Shown here in pieces: positions 1 to 8,650 of a stretch of DNA of 64,000 nucleotides. The first letter of the stretch is position 1. Each line of letters starts with the position of its first letter. Both the position numbers and the translations under genes were made by a program. The notes beneath the pieces are model-generated. The model saw only the letters and a list, made by a program, of their open reading frames with translations. It did not search any database and was not told the DNA's origin. Origin of the DNA: Sinorhizobium garamanticum (GTDB taxonomy: Bacteria > Pseudomonadota > Alphaproteobacteria > Rhizobiales > Rhizobiaceae); the NCBI RefSeq assembly GCF_029892065.1, contig NZ_CP120374.1, positions 1,054,001 to 1,118,000 on the forward strand, given 5' to 3'.

Positions 1-500
1 ATGTGCCGCCGGAGGATTTCGAAGGTCCGTTCGAATTGCTGAGAGCGCGGGCGGTGGTCGAATGCGCGATCGCCGAAGAGGCGGCCCGGCTGGCGCGTCC
101 CGAACATATCGCCATTCTCGACGACAATATTACGCGCATGGCCGCAGCACTCGAGGATCGCCGTCAGGCGCTCGCGCTCGACCGCGAGTTCCACGTCCTC
201 GTATCGGGCATCATCGCCAATCAGACGTTGAACCGTTTTGTCGGCAGCATCCACGACATGCGCATGACACCTTATTTCGAGAAGCTCGCCAGCTATTTCG
301 AAAACACCGACACGTGGCGGGCCGCGATGGAGGAGCATCGCGTGATCCGCGACGCGATCGCCGCCGGCGATCCGGCCGCCGCGCGTGCCGCGATGCGCGC
401 GCATCTCGATCAGTCTCAGATTCGCCTGTCGGCGAGCTTCGGGGAGGAGCCGTCCGACAGCACGATACCCGCCGCCTGGAGGCGCGCCGGGGGCAATTAG
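1..500 (+). CDS. FadR-family GntR regulator, C-terminal part only
   Basis: This is the end of a transcriptional regulator that begins before the window. The visible 165 residues form the all-helical FCD ligand-binding domain of FadR-type GntR proteins. A typical arrangement is seen: an early ECAIAEEAARLA helix, the REFHVLVSGIIAN helix and a late EHRVIRDAIAAGD helix followed by AAMRAHLDQS. The winged-helix DNA-binding domain is not in view. The TRAP transporter starts 41 bases downstream on the same strand, so by the usual arrangement this protein probably controls uptake and oxidation of the substrate handled by the next four genes. The effector is unknown, but FCD domains usually bind small carboxylic acids. 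Confidence 0.85.
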   Translation, partial: VPPEDFEGPFELLRARAVVECAIAEEAARLARPEHIAILDDNITRMAAALEDRRQALALDREFHVLVSGIIANQTLNRFVGSIHDMRMTPYFEKLASYFENTDTWRAAMEEHRVIRDAIAAGDPAAARAAMRAHLDQSQIRLSASFGEEPSDSTIPAAWRRAGGN

Positions 501-540
501 CGCTTTTGTTCAATCACTTCACCTTGGGAGGAGGAAGAGG

Positions 541-1515
541 ATGAAATTCAAACTGTTGACGCTGCTGGGTGCAACCGCGGCGATTCTGGCTTCGGCGCTG
601 ACCGCCGAGGCCCAGACCGCGCTCAAATGGGCGCATGTCTACGAGACGTCGGAGCCGTTCCATACGGAATCCGTCTGGGCGGCGGAAGAGATCGGCAAGC
701 GCACCGAGGGGCGTTACAAAATCGACGTCTTCCCGGCCTCACAGCTCGGCAAGGAGGCCGATATCAACCAGGGCCTGAAGCTCGGCACGGTCGACATCAT
801 CATTTCCGGATCGAGCTTCGCCGCGCGGGAATATGCGCCGATCGGCGTCACCTATTTTCCCTACACCTTCCGTGATCCGGCCCATCTGATCGCCTATACG
901 AAGAGCGATGTCTTCAAGCGGCTCGCTACGGGCTACGAGGAGGCATCGGGCAACCACATCACTGCCGTCACCTATTACGGCACGCGCCAGACCACAGCGA
1001 ACCGGCCGATTGCCAAATGCGCCGACATGCAGGGGCTGAAGATGCGCGTGCCGGACGTTCCGGCCTATCTCGCCATGCCGCGGGCCTGCGGCGCCAATAC
1101 GACACCGATCGCCTTTGCGGAAGTCTATCTCGCGCTTCAGAACGGCACGGTCGAGGCGCAGGAAAATCCGCTGACGACGATCGAGGCGAAGAAGTTCTAC
1201 GAGGTGCAGAAGCACATCGTGCTGACCGGACATATCGTCGATCATCTGAACACGGTCGTGTCGAAGAACCTGTGGTCGCAGCTCTCCGACGCCGACAAGC
1301 AGATCTTCACCGAGGTGATGCAGGAGGCGGCCGAGCGTGCCACCAAGATCATCGAAGAGCGTGAGAAGAAGCTCGTCGAGACCTTCAAGGAACGCGGCAT
1401 CGAAGTAACCGAAGTCGACAAGGCCGATTTCGAGTCGACCGTGATGGACAAGGTGGCGTTCGAGGACTTCGGCTACAACAAGGAAGACTGGGAGGCTATC
1501 CGCGCCGTCAAGTGA
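541..1515 (+). CDS. TRAP transporter substrate-binding protein (DctP family)
   Basis: Periplasmic receptor of a tripartite ATP-independent transporter, 324 residues, the usual DctP length. The open frame extends upstream, but ATG 541 follows a strong GGGAGGAGGAAGAGG ribosome-binding site and opens a signal peptide (about residues 1-25, ending LTAEA). The family motif GLKMRVP is present, and Arg169 corresponds to the arginine that binds the substrate carboxylate in DctP proteins. AFAEVYLALQNGTVEAQENP is also a family signature. It is followed by the small and large membrane subunits and an L-idonate dehydrogenase-like gene, so an aldonate or related sugar acid is a reasonable guess for the substrate. 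That guess rests on context only. Confidence 0.93.
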   Translation: MKFKLLTLLGATAAILASALTAEAQTALKWAHVYETSEPFHTESVWAAEEIGKRTEGRYKIDVFPASQLGKEADINQGLKLGTVDIIISGSSFAAREYAPIGVTYFPYTFRDPAHLIAYTKSDVFKRLATGYEEASGNHITAVTYYGTRQTTANRPIAKCADMQGLKMRVPDVPAYLAMPRACGANTTPIAFAEVYLALQNGTVEAQENPLTTIEAKKFYEVQKHIVLTGHIVDHLNTVVSKNLWSQLSDADKQIFTEVMQEAAERATKIIEEREKKLVETFKERGIEVTEVDKADFESTVMDKVAFEDFGYNKEDWEAIRAVK

Positions 1516-1567
1516 GAGCCCTTGCCGGCGGCCGCCAGGGTCGCCGGCATCCTGCCCCAACCGCCGG

Positions 1568-2152
1568 ATGATCGCCATGTCCCAAGAAGTCCATTTGCCG
1601 TCAACGCCGGAGGAGCTTGCGCATTCCTTCGAGGATGCCGCAGTACCGGCCACGGATGTTTCCAACTATGCCGTCGAGGATTGGGTCACGCTCATCTTCT
1701 TTTGGCTGATGACCGGATGTGTGTTCCTGCAGTTCTTCACACGCTACGTGCTCAACAACTCCTACGCCTGGACGGAGGAGATCGCCACCAATTGCCTGAT
1801 CGGAGTCGTGTTCCTGGGCTCCGTCATGTGCGTGCGCCTGTCGCGGCACATCCAGGTCGACGTTCTTTACCACTATTTCCCCCGGTCCGTGGCCCGCGGC
1901 ATGGCGATTTTCGTCGATGTCGTCCGGATCAGCTTCTTCGCCTATGCCTGCTGGCTGATGTGGCGTTATGTGGCGGTCGTCGCCAACGAGCGCATGGTGA
2001 CGGTCGATCTGCCGCGCAACATCGTCTTCTACAGCGTGATGGCCGGCTTTGTGCTGATGCTCGTCCGGTCGATCCAGGTCTTCATCGCCAATCAACGCCG
2101 CGGCTATTCGGTTCTCGAAAGGCCCGAAGAATTCCACAAGGTTGAGGACTGA
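1568..2152 (+). CDS. TRAP transporter small membrane subunit (DctQ family)
   Basis: Small membrane protein of 194 residues with four predicted hydrophobic helices, as expected for DctQ. The helices begin around VEDWVTLIFFWLMTGCVF and include the conserved YAWTEEIA segment that follows the first helix in this family. It would pair with the large subunit encoded four bases downstream and link it to the binding protein. The start is uncertain: ATG 1568 and ATG 1577 are both in frame, neither has a strong Shine-Dalgarno sequence, and the N-terminal 35 residues are hydrophilic and poorly conserved in type. Confidence 0.88.
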   Translation: MIAMSQEVHLPSTPEELAHSFEDAAVPATDVSNYAVEDWVTLIFFWLMTGCVFLQFFTRYVLNNSYAWTEEIATNCLIGVVFLGSVMCVRLSRHIQVDVLYHYFPRSVARGMAIFVDVVRISFFAYACWLMWRYVAVVANERMVTVDLPRNIVFYSVMAGFVLMLVRSIQVFIANQRRGYSVLERPEEFHKVED

Positions 2153-2155
2153 TCC

Positions 2156-3562
2156 ATGCTTCTGCTCGTCGGTTCGTTTCTCGTACTGATGGTGGTCGGC
2201 GTTCCGGTCGCCATCTCGATGGCCGCGGCCTCGGTTCTCTATCTCGTCTTTTACAATGTCGCGCCCGATATCATCGCGGCGCAGCGGATGATCGCCGGCG
2301 TGGAGAGCTTCCCGCTGCTGGCGGTGCCGTTCTTCATTCTGGCCGGGAACCTGATGAACTCCGCCGGCGTCACCGGCCGCATCTATTCCTTCGCCGTCGC
2401 CCTCGTCGGCTGGATGAAGGGCGGCCTCGCGCAGGTCAACATCATCGGCTCGGTGATCTTCTCCGGCATGTCGGGCACGGCGCTTGCGGACGCCGCCGGC
2501 ATCGGCACGATCGAGATCAAGGCGATGAAGGATCACGGCTATCCGGTCGAGGCGGCCGTCGGCGTGACCGCTGCATCGGCGACGCTTGGACCGATCTTTC
2601 CGCCGTCGCTGCCCTTCGTCATCTACGGCATGATGGCGAACGTCTCGATCGGCGCGCTGTTCATGGCCGGCATCGTTCCCGGCGTCGTGATGACAGTGCT
2701 GATGATGCTGACGGTGGCGATCTTCGCCTACAAGCGCGGCTGGGGGTCGGATACGCCCTTCGAGATGAAGCGGCTGCTCTCGGCCTCGCTCGAGGTCGTC
2801 GTCGTCCTCGCCGTGCCGGTCGTCGTCTATCTCCTGATGGCGGTGGGGCTGTCGATGAACGCCGCCGTCGGTATCGCCCTCGTCGTGCTCCTTGCGCTCG
2901 ACTGGTATTTCGACTTCTCCGCAGTCATGGCGCTGATGACCCCGGTGATCCTCATCGGCGGCATGACGATGGGCTGGTTCACGCCGACGGAAGCGGCGGT
3001 CGCCGCCGTCCTCTGGTCGCTGTTCCTGGGGCTGGTGCGCTATCGCACGATGACGCTGTCGACGCTCACCCGGGCGACCTTCGACACGATCGAGACGACC
3101 GCGTCGGTGCTCTTCATCGTCACGGCCGCCTCGATCTTCGCCTGGCTCCTGACAGTGAGCCAGGCGGCCCAGATGCTCTCCGGCGCGATCCTGACGATCA
3201 CCGAGAACAAATGGGTCTTCCTGATCCTGGTCAACCTCCTGATGCTGTTCGTCGGCTGCTTCCTGGATACGATCGCCGCAATTACCATCCTGGTGCCGAT
3301 TCTCCTGCCGCTGTCGGCCCAGTTCGGCATCGATCCGGTGCATTTCGGCCTGATCATGACGCTCAACCTGATGATCGGCCTCCTGCATCCGCCGCTTGGC
3401 ATGGTGCTCTTCGTGCTCTCGCGCGTGGCCAAGCTTTCGGTCGAGAAGACGACCATGGCGATCCTGCCCTGGCTCCTGCCGCTTTTCCTCGCGCTGATCC
3501 TGATCACCTTCGTGCCGGCGATCACATTGTGGCTGCCGGGCGTCGTCGGGCTGATCCGATGA
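2156..3562 (+). CDS. TRAP transporter large membrane subunit (DctM family)
   Basis: Large ion-coupled permease subunit, 468 residues, hydrophobic throughout with a dozen or more membrane segments. DctM/ion-transporter superfamily signatures are visible: VPFFILAGNLMNSAGVT early, a GMSGTALADAAGIG loop, TLGPIFPPSLPFVIYG, WFTPTEAAVAA, and LLHPPLGMVLF near the end. It starts four bases after the small subunit stop with GAGGA as ribosome-binding site, and its TGA overlaps the ATG of the next gene, so translation is probably coupled. Somewhat longer than the typical 425-430 residues, with the extra length in the central loop around residues 195-260. Confidence 0.93.
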   Translation: MLLLVGSFLVLMVVGVPVAISMAAASVLYLVFYNVAPDIIAAQRMIAGVESFPLLAVPFFILAGNLMNSAGVTGRIYSFAVALVGWMKGGLAQVNIIGSVIFSGMSGTALADAAGIGTIEIKAMKDHGYPVEAAVGVTAASATLGPIFPPSLPFVIYGMMANVSIGALFMAGIVPGVVMTVLMMLTVAIFAYKRGWGSDTPFEMKRLLSASLEVVVVLAVPVVVYLLMAVGLSMNAAVGIALVVLLALDWYFDFSAVMALMTPVILIGGMTMGWFTPTEAAVAAVLWSLFLGLVRYRTMTLSTLTRATFDTIETTASVLFIVTAASIFAWLLTVSQAAQMLSGAILTITENKWVFLILVNLLMLFVGCFLDTIAAITILVPILLPLSAQFGIDPVHFGLIMTLNLMIGLLHPPLGMVLFVLSRVAKLSVEKTTMAILPWLLPLFLALILITFVPAITLWLPGVVGLIR

Positions 3563-4620
3563 TGGCAGGAGCACCCACGCGCACCCGTCTCGCGCGGCTC
3601 TACGGCCAGCGTGATCTTCGGCTGGAGGCTCAGGACGTCGCAGAGCCCGGCGAAGGCGAGGTGCTCTTGAAGATGGCGGCCGGCGGCATTTGCGGTTCCG
3701 ATCTTCACTACTATCAGGATGGCGGCTTCGGCCCCATCCGAGTGTGCGAGCCGATCATCCCCGGCCATGAGGCTGCCGGTCACGTCGCGGTGCTCGGGGC
3801 CAAGGTGTCAGGCCTTGCAATCGGCGAGCTGGTGGCGGTCAATCCGAGCCAGCCCTGCGGCGTCTGCCGCTTTTGCCAGGAAGGGCTCGCCGTTCATTGC
3901 CTGAACATGCGGTTCATGGGCAGCGCCATGCGTTTCCCGCACACGCAGGGCATGTTCCGCGATTGGCTCGTCGTTCCAGCAAGCCAATGTTTTCCGGTGG
4001 GCGGACTCATCAGCGCCGGCGAGGCGGCCTGTGCCGAGCCGCTCGCGGTCTGCCTTCACGCTGTGGCGCAGGCCGGGGACCTCAACGGCAAAAAGGTGCT
4101 CGTCACTGGCGCCGGGCCGATCGGCGCGCTCGTGGTCGCGGCCGCCCGCCACGCGGGAGCCGCGATGATCATTGTGACGGACATTGCCGATGCGGCGCTC
4201 GAGCGCGCAATGGCAATGGGCGCGACCCGGGCCGTCAACGTCCGACGCGAGCCGGCGGGCCTTGCCGCCTACGAGGTGGACAAGGGCCAGTTCGACGTTG
4301 CCTTCGAGTGTTCCGCGGCCGAACCGGCCCTGCGCGGCGCGATCGCCGCCGTCAGTCCGCGCGGCCTGATCGTGCAGGTCGGGGTCACGGGCGACATCGC
4401 CCTTCCGCTCAACGCGCTCGTCGGCAAGGAATTGCGCCTCGTCGGGTCGCAGCGTTTCGACCGCGAGTTCGTGCTGGCCGTCGACCTCATCGCCCACCGC
4501 CGGATCGACGTCCGGCCGATCATTTCACATAGCTTCCCGGTCGAGCAGGCGGTCGCGGCCTTCGAACAGGCCGGCGACCGCTCCGTCGCCTGCAAGGTGC
4601 AACTGACATTTCTTTCCTGA
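3559..4620 (+). CDS. idnD: zinc-dependent L-idonate 5-dehydrogenase-like enzyme
   Basis: Medium-chain zinc alcohol dehydrogenase of 353 residues, closest in pattern to L-idonate 5-dehydrogenase, which oxidises L-idonate to 5-ketogluconate with NAD(P). Catalytic zinc ligands are recognisable as Cys45 (ICGSDLHYY) and His70-Glu71 (PGHEAAGH). The structural zinc site is Cys100, Cys103, Cys106 and Cys114. The Rossmann motif VLVTGAGPIGAL follows in the middle. ATG 3559 overlaps the preceding stop (ATGATG arrangement), so the gene is co-translated with the TRAP permease, which implies the transporter imports its substrate. The polyol or sugar acid actually used cannot be read from sequence. Confidence 0.82.
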   Translation: MMAGAPTRTRLARLYGQRDLRLEAQDVAEPGEGEVLLKMAAGGICGSDLHYYQDGGFGPIRVCEPIIPGHEAAGHVAVLGAKVSGLAIGELVAVNPSQPCGVCRFCQEGLAVHCLNMRFMGSAMRFPHTQGMFRDWLVVPASQCFPVGGLISAGEAACAEPLAVCLHAVAQAGDLNGKKVLVTGAGPIGALVVAAARHAGAAMIIVTDIADAALERAMAMGATRAVNVRREPAGLAAYEVDKGQFDVAFECSAAEPALRGAIAAVSPRGLIVQVGVTGDIALPLNALVGKELRLVGSQRFDREFVLAVDLIAHRRIDVRPIISHSFPVEQAVAAFEQAGDRSVACKVQLTFLS

Positions 4621-4700
4621 GGGAACTCACATGCGACATACATGGCGATGCGGCGCGGGCGCGCGCAGGGATGCATCGCATGCCATGCTGGTGACGTGCG

Positions 4701-6548
4701 TCAGGGGGTACGTTGGAAGGCCGAGCGCGGTATTGATTCAACGAGGCGACGTGTATACGGGTGCTGCGGGCTGCCGATGACCCTCTCCGTCGGCCCCTCC
4801 TCGACGATCTCGCCAAGATAGAGGACATAAATGCGCTCGACGATCTGGCGGACGACAGCGAGGTCGTGCGTGATGAAGAGAAATGAGAGCCCGTGCTCAA
4901 GTTGCAGGCGCCTGAACAGGTTGAGCACCTGCGCCTGCACCGAGACGTCGAGGGCAGATACTGGTTCGTCGCAAACGAGGATTGCCGGTTTGACAGCAAG
5001 CGCGCGTGCGATAGCGACTCGCTGGCGCTCGCCGCCCGAGAGCGACACCGGACGGCGCGTGGCGTACGCGGCAGACAAGCCGACTTCCGCCAGCAGCGAC
5101 GCGATCCGTTCCGCCGTGGCTGGTCCGGTAGCGCCCGCCGACGCCCCGAGCGCCTCGCCCAAGGCCTGTCCGACGCTATGCCTGGGATTTAGTGTTGAAT
5201 ACGGATCCTGGAAGACCATCTGAATCGTCCGCCGAACGCGGACGCGGTCCGCCTTCGCCATGGCGCCGAAATCCGCTGCCGCGATGCCGTTGATATGGAT
5301 GTCGCCAGCAGTCGGGGTTTCGAGGCCGACGAGACAGCGCCCGAGCGTGGTCTTGCCCGAGCCAGATTCGCCGACGAGGCCGACGCTTTCCCCGGGCATA
5401 ATGTGTAGCGATACGTCCTTTACGGCGCAGATCGGACGGCCCCGGCCGCCCACGAATGTCTTGACGAGCGCGTCGACGCGAACGAGCGCCCTTGCGACGT
5501 CTCCCCTGCGCGGCGTTATTGGCGCCGCCGAGAGCGCAGCCCTGCGCAGAGCGTCGAGTTCGCCCTGGATCTCGTCCTGACGGATGCACGCAGTGAACCG
5601 GCTCGCATCGCGAGCGGCCAGCGACGGCTTGCCGGCGCGGCAAATCTCCTTCGCCCAGTCGCAACGGTCGGCGAAACTACAGCTGTCGACAACATCGGCC
5701 GCGCGCGGCACGGAGCCCCGGATCGCGACGAGCCGAGGCACGCGAATATCGACCGGCGGTTCCGAGAGCAGAAGTCTCAAGGTGTAAGGATGGAACGGCT
5801 GACGCTCGACAGCTGCGGCATCGCCGACTTCGAGCATTGAGCCGGCGTAGAGCACATAGATGCGCTGGCAGGTCGAGAACGCGAGCCGCAGGTTGTGGGT
5901 AATGAGAATGAGGCTCATGTGTCGCTCGCGCTGGACACGACGCAGGAGCTTGATGATCTCCGCCTGAGTCGTTACGTCAAGCGCCGTCGAGGGCTCATCG
6001 GCAATGAGCAGTTCCGGGTCGCGAGCAAGAGCGGCGGCAAGTGCGACGCGCTGGCACATGCCCCCAGACAGCTGGAATGGCAGGCGGCGGGCTACATCCT
6101 CGTCGACTATGCCGACTTCTGCGAGGCGTCTTTTCACCTCATCCGCTCTTGCGGCGCGCGAGGCGAATTCGGGCCGGTCGCGCAGCATCTCGTCAATGTG
6201 GTCGCCGCTTCGCATGAGCGGATTCAGCATCGTGAACGGATCCTGCATAAGCATAGACACGCGAGACCCGCGGATCTTGCGGAGTTCGCTCTCGGCAAGC
6301 CGCATTAGGGGGACGCCGTCGAGCGTGACGGCGCCTGTGGCATTTATGCCTGGCGGCAATATGCCGGCGATTGCCCGTGCCGTGAGCGATTTTCCGGACC
6401 CGGATTCGCCGACGATCGCAATGGTCTCGCCCCGCTCCACTACGATGTCCAAGGGCGTCGTAATGGGCTCGTCACCGTGTGAGATCGCTAGCCCCTCGAC
6501 CTCGAGGAGCGGACCTTCCTGACCTGCGCGCGCCACGGCCGTGTTCAC
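4701..6548 (-). CDS. fused double ABC ATPase of a dipeptide-type importer
   Basis: Cytoplasmic ATPase subunit of 615 residues with two complete nucleotide-binding domains in one chain, equivalent to DppD joined to DppF (GsiA-like). The first domain has Walker A GESGSGKS at residues 47-54 and signature LSGGMCQRVALAAAL. The oligopeptide-transporter C-terminal zone with its Cys-containing CSFADRCDWAKEICRAGKP motif follows. The second domain has Walker A GESGSGKTT near residue 390 and signature LSGGERQRVAIARAL. The GTG start at 6548 overlaps the stop of the permease gene (GTGA). It ends 80 bases from the convergent idnD-like gene; no clear terminator was found in the gap. Confidence 0.93.
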   Translation of the reverse strand: MNTAVARAGQEGPLLEVEGLAISHGDEPITTPLDIVVERGETIAIVGESGSGKSLTARAIAGILPPGINATGAVTLDGVPLMRLAESELRKIRGSRVSMLMQDPFTMLNPLMRSGDHIDEMLRDRPEFASRAARADEVKRRLAEVGIVDEDVARRLPFQLSGGMCQRVALAAALARDPELLIADEPSTALDVTTQAEIIKLLRRVQRERHMSLILITHNLRLAFSTCQRIYVLYAGSMLEVGDAAAVERQPFHPYTLRLLLSEPPVDIRVPRLVAIRGSVPRAADVVDSCSFADRCDWAKEICRAGKPSLAARDASRFTACIRQDEIQGELDALRRAALSAAPITPRRGDVARALVRVDALVKTFVGGRGRPICAVKDVSLHIMPGESVGLVGESGSGKTTLGRCLVGLETPTAGDIHINGIAAADFGAMAKADRVRVRRTIQMVFQDPYSTLNPRHSVGQALGEALGASAGATGPATAERIASLLAEVGLSAAYATRRPVSLSGGERQRVAIARALAVKPAILVCDEPVSALDVSVQAQVLNLFRRLQLEHGLSFLFITHDLAVVRQIVERIYVLYLGEIVEEGPTERVIGSPQHPYTRRLVESIPRSAFQRTP

Positions 6549-7387
6549 TTTGCAAACCGCTCGAAAAGCCAGTCGCCGATGAGGTTCATGCTGACGGCGG
6601 TAAGGATGATCATTCCTGCGGGCAGGAGCAGCGCAACCGGATTGGAGAAGAGGATATTGCGGTTCTCGAATAGCATCCGACCCCAGTCAGGGGTCCCGGG
6701 CTCAACGCCGAGGCCGAGGAACGACAGCCCGGCGAGATTGACCAGCGCGAACGCAAAGTCGAGGACGACATACGCGAGGATGATCGGCGCGATGTTTGGC
6801 AGGATGTGCACGAACAGAATACGCGTCTTCGAGATGCCGAGAGTGCGCGCGGCGTCGATATAAGGAAGCGGTCGCTGCGCCAGGACCGCGCTCCGCACGA
6901 TGCGCGTATCGGGGGCGGTGAAAAGGACGACCAGGACGAGGACGGCGGTCCAGTATCCGCCTCCCACCACGCCGACGACGACGATCGCCACGAGCGGCCC
7001 CGGCAACGCGAACATGAAATCCACCCAGCGCATGATCGCCGAATCGACCAGACCGCCGAGATAGCCTGAAAGAAGGCCAAGCAGGGTCGCGATCGCGAAA
7101 GCTCCGGCGGCGACAACAACTGGGCCGACCAAGGCCGTTCTCGCACCGTAGATCACGCGCGACAGCACATCGCGGCCGAGTAGATCCGTTCCGGCTATGT
7201 GGGCTGGGGAAGGCGGCGTATCGCCGACGTCGAGACGCTGGAGGAAGGGCGAATCGGGGGCAATCCTCTCCCCAAGGACGGCGCAGATCACCACCGTCGT
7301 GATAATCAGCGCAGCAATGAGAATGACGATTGGAACGCGCAACGGCTGCTTCGACCGTCGCGTCTCGCCAATGGCTGGGGCGCTCAT
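6545..7387 (-). CDS. dipeptide-type ABC permease (DppC family)
   Basis: Inner-membrane permease of 280 residues, the DppC half of the heterodimer. A short N-terminal helix (VPIVILIAALIITTVVICAV) is followed by the periplasmic segment with HIAGTDLLGRDVLSRVIYG, a hallmark of DppC/OppC proteins. The core BPD_transp_1 domain carries the EAA-like coupling loop DAARTLGISKTRILFVHILPN, which contacts the ATPase. LSFLGLGVEPGTPDWGRML is the usual C-terminal signature. ATG 7387 overlaps the stop of the upstream permease, and its own stop overlaps the ATPase start, which shows a tightly coupled operon. Confidence 0.93.
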   Translation of the reverse strand: MSAPAIGETRRSKQPLRVPIVILIAALIITTVVICAVLGERIAPDSPFLQRLDVGDTPPSPAHIAGTDLLGRDVLSRVIYGARTALVGPVVVAAGAFAIATLLGLLSGYLGGLVDSAIMRWVDFMFALPGPLVAIVVVGVVGGGYWTAVLVLVVLFTAPDTRIVRSAVLAQRPLPYIDAARTLGISKTRILFVHILPNIAPIILAYVVLDFAFALVNLAGLSFLGLGVEPGTPDWGRMLFENRNILFSNPVALLLPAGMIILTAVSMNLIGDWLFERFAK

Positions 7388-8400
7388 GACTCGACTCTGC
7401 CGAAACGGATGCGCGGGTCGATCAGCGTATAAATCACGTCGACCGCAAGGTTGACCAGCAAGACGAAGGCAGAGAAAAGCAGGGTGGTCCCTTGGATCGT
7501 CGGAATGTCGCGCTTCTGGATCGCATCGACCATCAAGGCGCCGAGACCTGGCAAAGAAAAGGTGACCTCGACATAGATCGCACCGGCCACGATGCCGACG
7601 ACAATGAGCCCTGCGGCCGTGACCACGGGAATGAGGGAGTTCCTGAGCACGTAGGCAAACAAAATGCGACGCGAGCTCAGTCCGCGCGCCCGCGCAAACG
7701 TGACGTAGTCTCGGGCCAGCTCCTCGATCATCGCCGCGCGCGTGATTTTGATGACGATCGCCATGACCGAGATCGCAAGCGCAAGTGCCGGAAGCGTCAG
7801 GTGCCAGGCGCGGTCGAGGAATCCCCTTCCCGGACCGAAGATCGGGAACCAGTGCAGCAGAACGCCGAAGAGATAGAGAAGGAAAATGCCAGTGACGAAG
7901 GCCGGAGAGCTGATGCCGAAAACACCGAACATGACGACCGCACGGTCGAACCGCGTGCCACGGCGGAAGGCGGCGACCGCACCGAGCAGGATACCGAGGC
8001 CGAGAACAAGAGCAGTGCTCATCAAGCTAAGGAAGATGGTGACGCCGAGCCGGTCCGCAATGATGCTCGTCACCGCCCGGTTGCCCTGGATGGAGACGCC
8101 GAGGTCGCCTCGGATCACCTGCAACAGCCACTTGCCGTATTGGACGAGGAACGGATCGTCCAAATGGAAACGCGCGCGGATGGCTACGAGCGTTGCCGGG
8201 TCTGCTGCGCGTGCACCAAGCAGGGAGCGCACCGGGTCGCCGGGTGCGATGTGAACCAGGGCGAAGACGCTGAAGGAGATTATAAGGAGGAGTGGGATCG
8301 TGACGGCGAGCCGTCGCGTGATGAAGACGACGAGACTCGAGTCCTCACCGGGGCGACCCGGGATAGCGGTCGAACCAGTCGATGGTGCGGCGCCCTGCAT
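7384..8400 (-). CDS. dipeptide-type ABC permease (DppB family), start region abnormal
   Basis: Inner-membrane permease of the DppB type. From VFITRRLAVTIPLLLIISF onward the protein is normal, with six membrane segments, the periplasmic HIAPGDPVRSLLGARA loop, the coupling loop DYVTFARARGLSSRRILFAYVLRNSLIP and a VEVTFSLPGLGAL signature. The expected initiation codon just before VFITRR is missing: the in-frame codons there are CTC GTC GTC. The nearest usable start is ATG 8400, preceded by GGGGGAG, giving 338 residues. It adds about 23 residues (MQGAAPSTGSTAIPGR...) that lie in another frame of a peptidase remnant. Translation may therefore use an improvised start, or the permease may be poorly expressed. 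Confidence 0.82.
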   Translation of the reverse strand: MQGAAPSTGSTAIPGRPGEDSSLVVFITRRLAVTIPLLLIISFSVFALVHIAPGDPVRSLLGARAADPATLVAIRARFHLDDPFLVQYGKWLLQVIRGDLGVSIQGNRAVTSIIADRLGVTIFLSLMSTALVLGLGILLGAVAAFRRGTRFDRAVVMFGVFGISSPAFVTGIFLLYLFGVLLHWFPIFGPGRGFLDRAWHLTLPALALAISVMAIVIKITRAAMIEELARDYVTFARARGLSSRRILFAYVLRNSLIPVVTAAGLIVVGIVAGAIYVEVTFSLPGLGALMVDAIQKRDIPTIQGTTLLFSAFVLLVNLAVDVIYTLIDPRIRFGRVES

Positions 8401-8640
8401 CGAGCTGGTGCTCCCCCTTCGCGCACGCCATGGCCTTCGCGCGGAAACACGACTCGCTCCGACTCGACACCGGGTTCGAGGAGCGCCGCACACAATTCCA
8501 GCCCGGCCGAGCGGGGTGCATCGGTTTCTGTCTCCGTGAACTATATGTCGGTGTCGTCGGCTTGTCGAGCCGAGTAGTTGCCGAACGCCAAGCAGTCGCT
8601 CCGGCAAAAACGATGAAAAATTGCCGTCGCCAAGTGGCCC
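8345..8640 (-). pseudogene. 3' remnant of an S9-family oligopeptidase
   Basis: The gap between binding protein and permease translates, with frame changes, into the C-terminal end of a prolyl-oligopeptidase-type S9 hydrolase. Reading on the minus strand, one frame gives TRLDKPTTPTY, the next gives IVHGDRNRCTPLGRAG, a third gives ELCAALLEPGVESERVVFP and REGHGVREG, and a fourth switch gives EHQLDAGRRTIDWFDRYPG before a TGA at 8345-8347. These match the Asp strand (HGDxDxxxP) and catalytic His strand (PREGHG) of S9 enzymes in the right order and spacing. The catalytic Ser region and everything N-terminal are absent. At least three frameshifts and the missing 5' part argue for a decayed gene, not a sequencing slip. 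Confidence 0.78.
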
Positions 8641-8650
8641 CGCGATCTCT

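Noticed and set aside
1601..3574. A 657-codon open frame on the minus strand, rich in His, Asp and Arg.
   Set aside because: It is the antisense of the TRAP membrane subunit genes; composition is typical of a shadow of hydrophobic high-GC coding sequence and no domain is visible.
7492..8577. A 361-codon plus-strand frame across the permease gene.
   Set aside because: It is antisense to a well-supported DppB permease and has the Asp/Arg/Glu-rich composition of a shadow frame.
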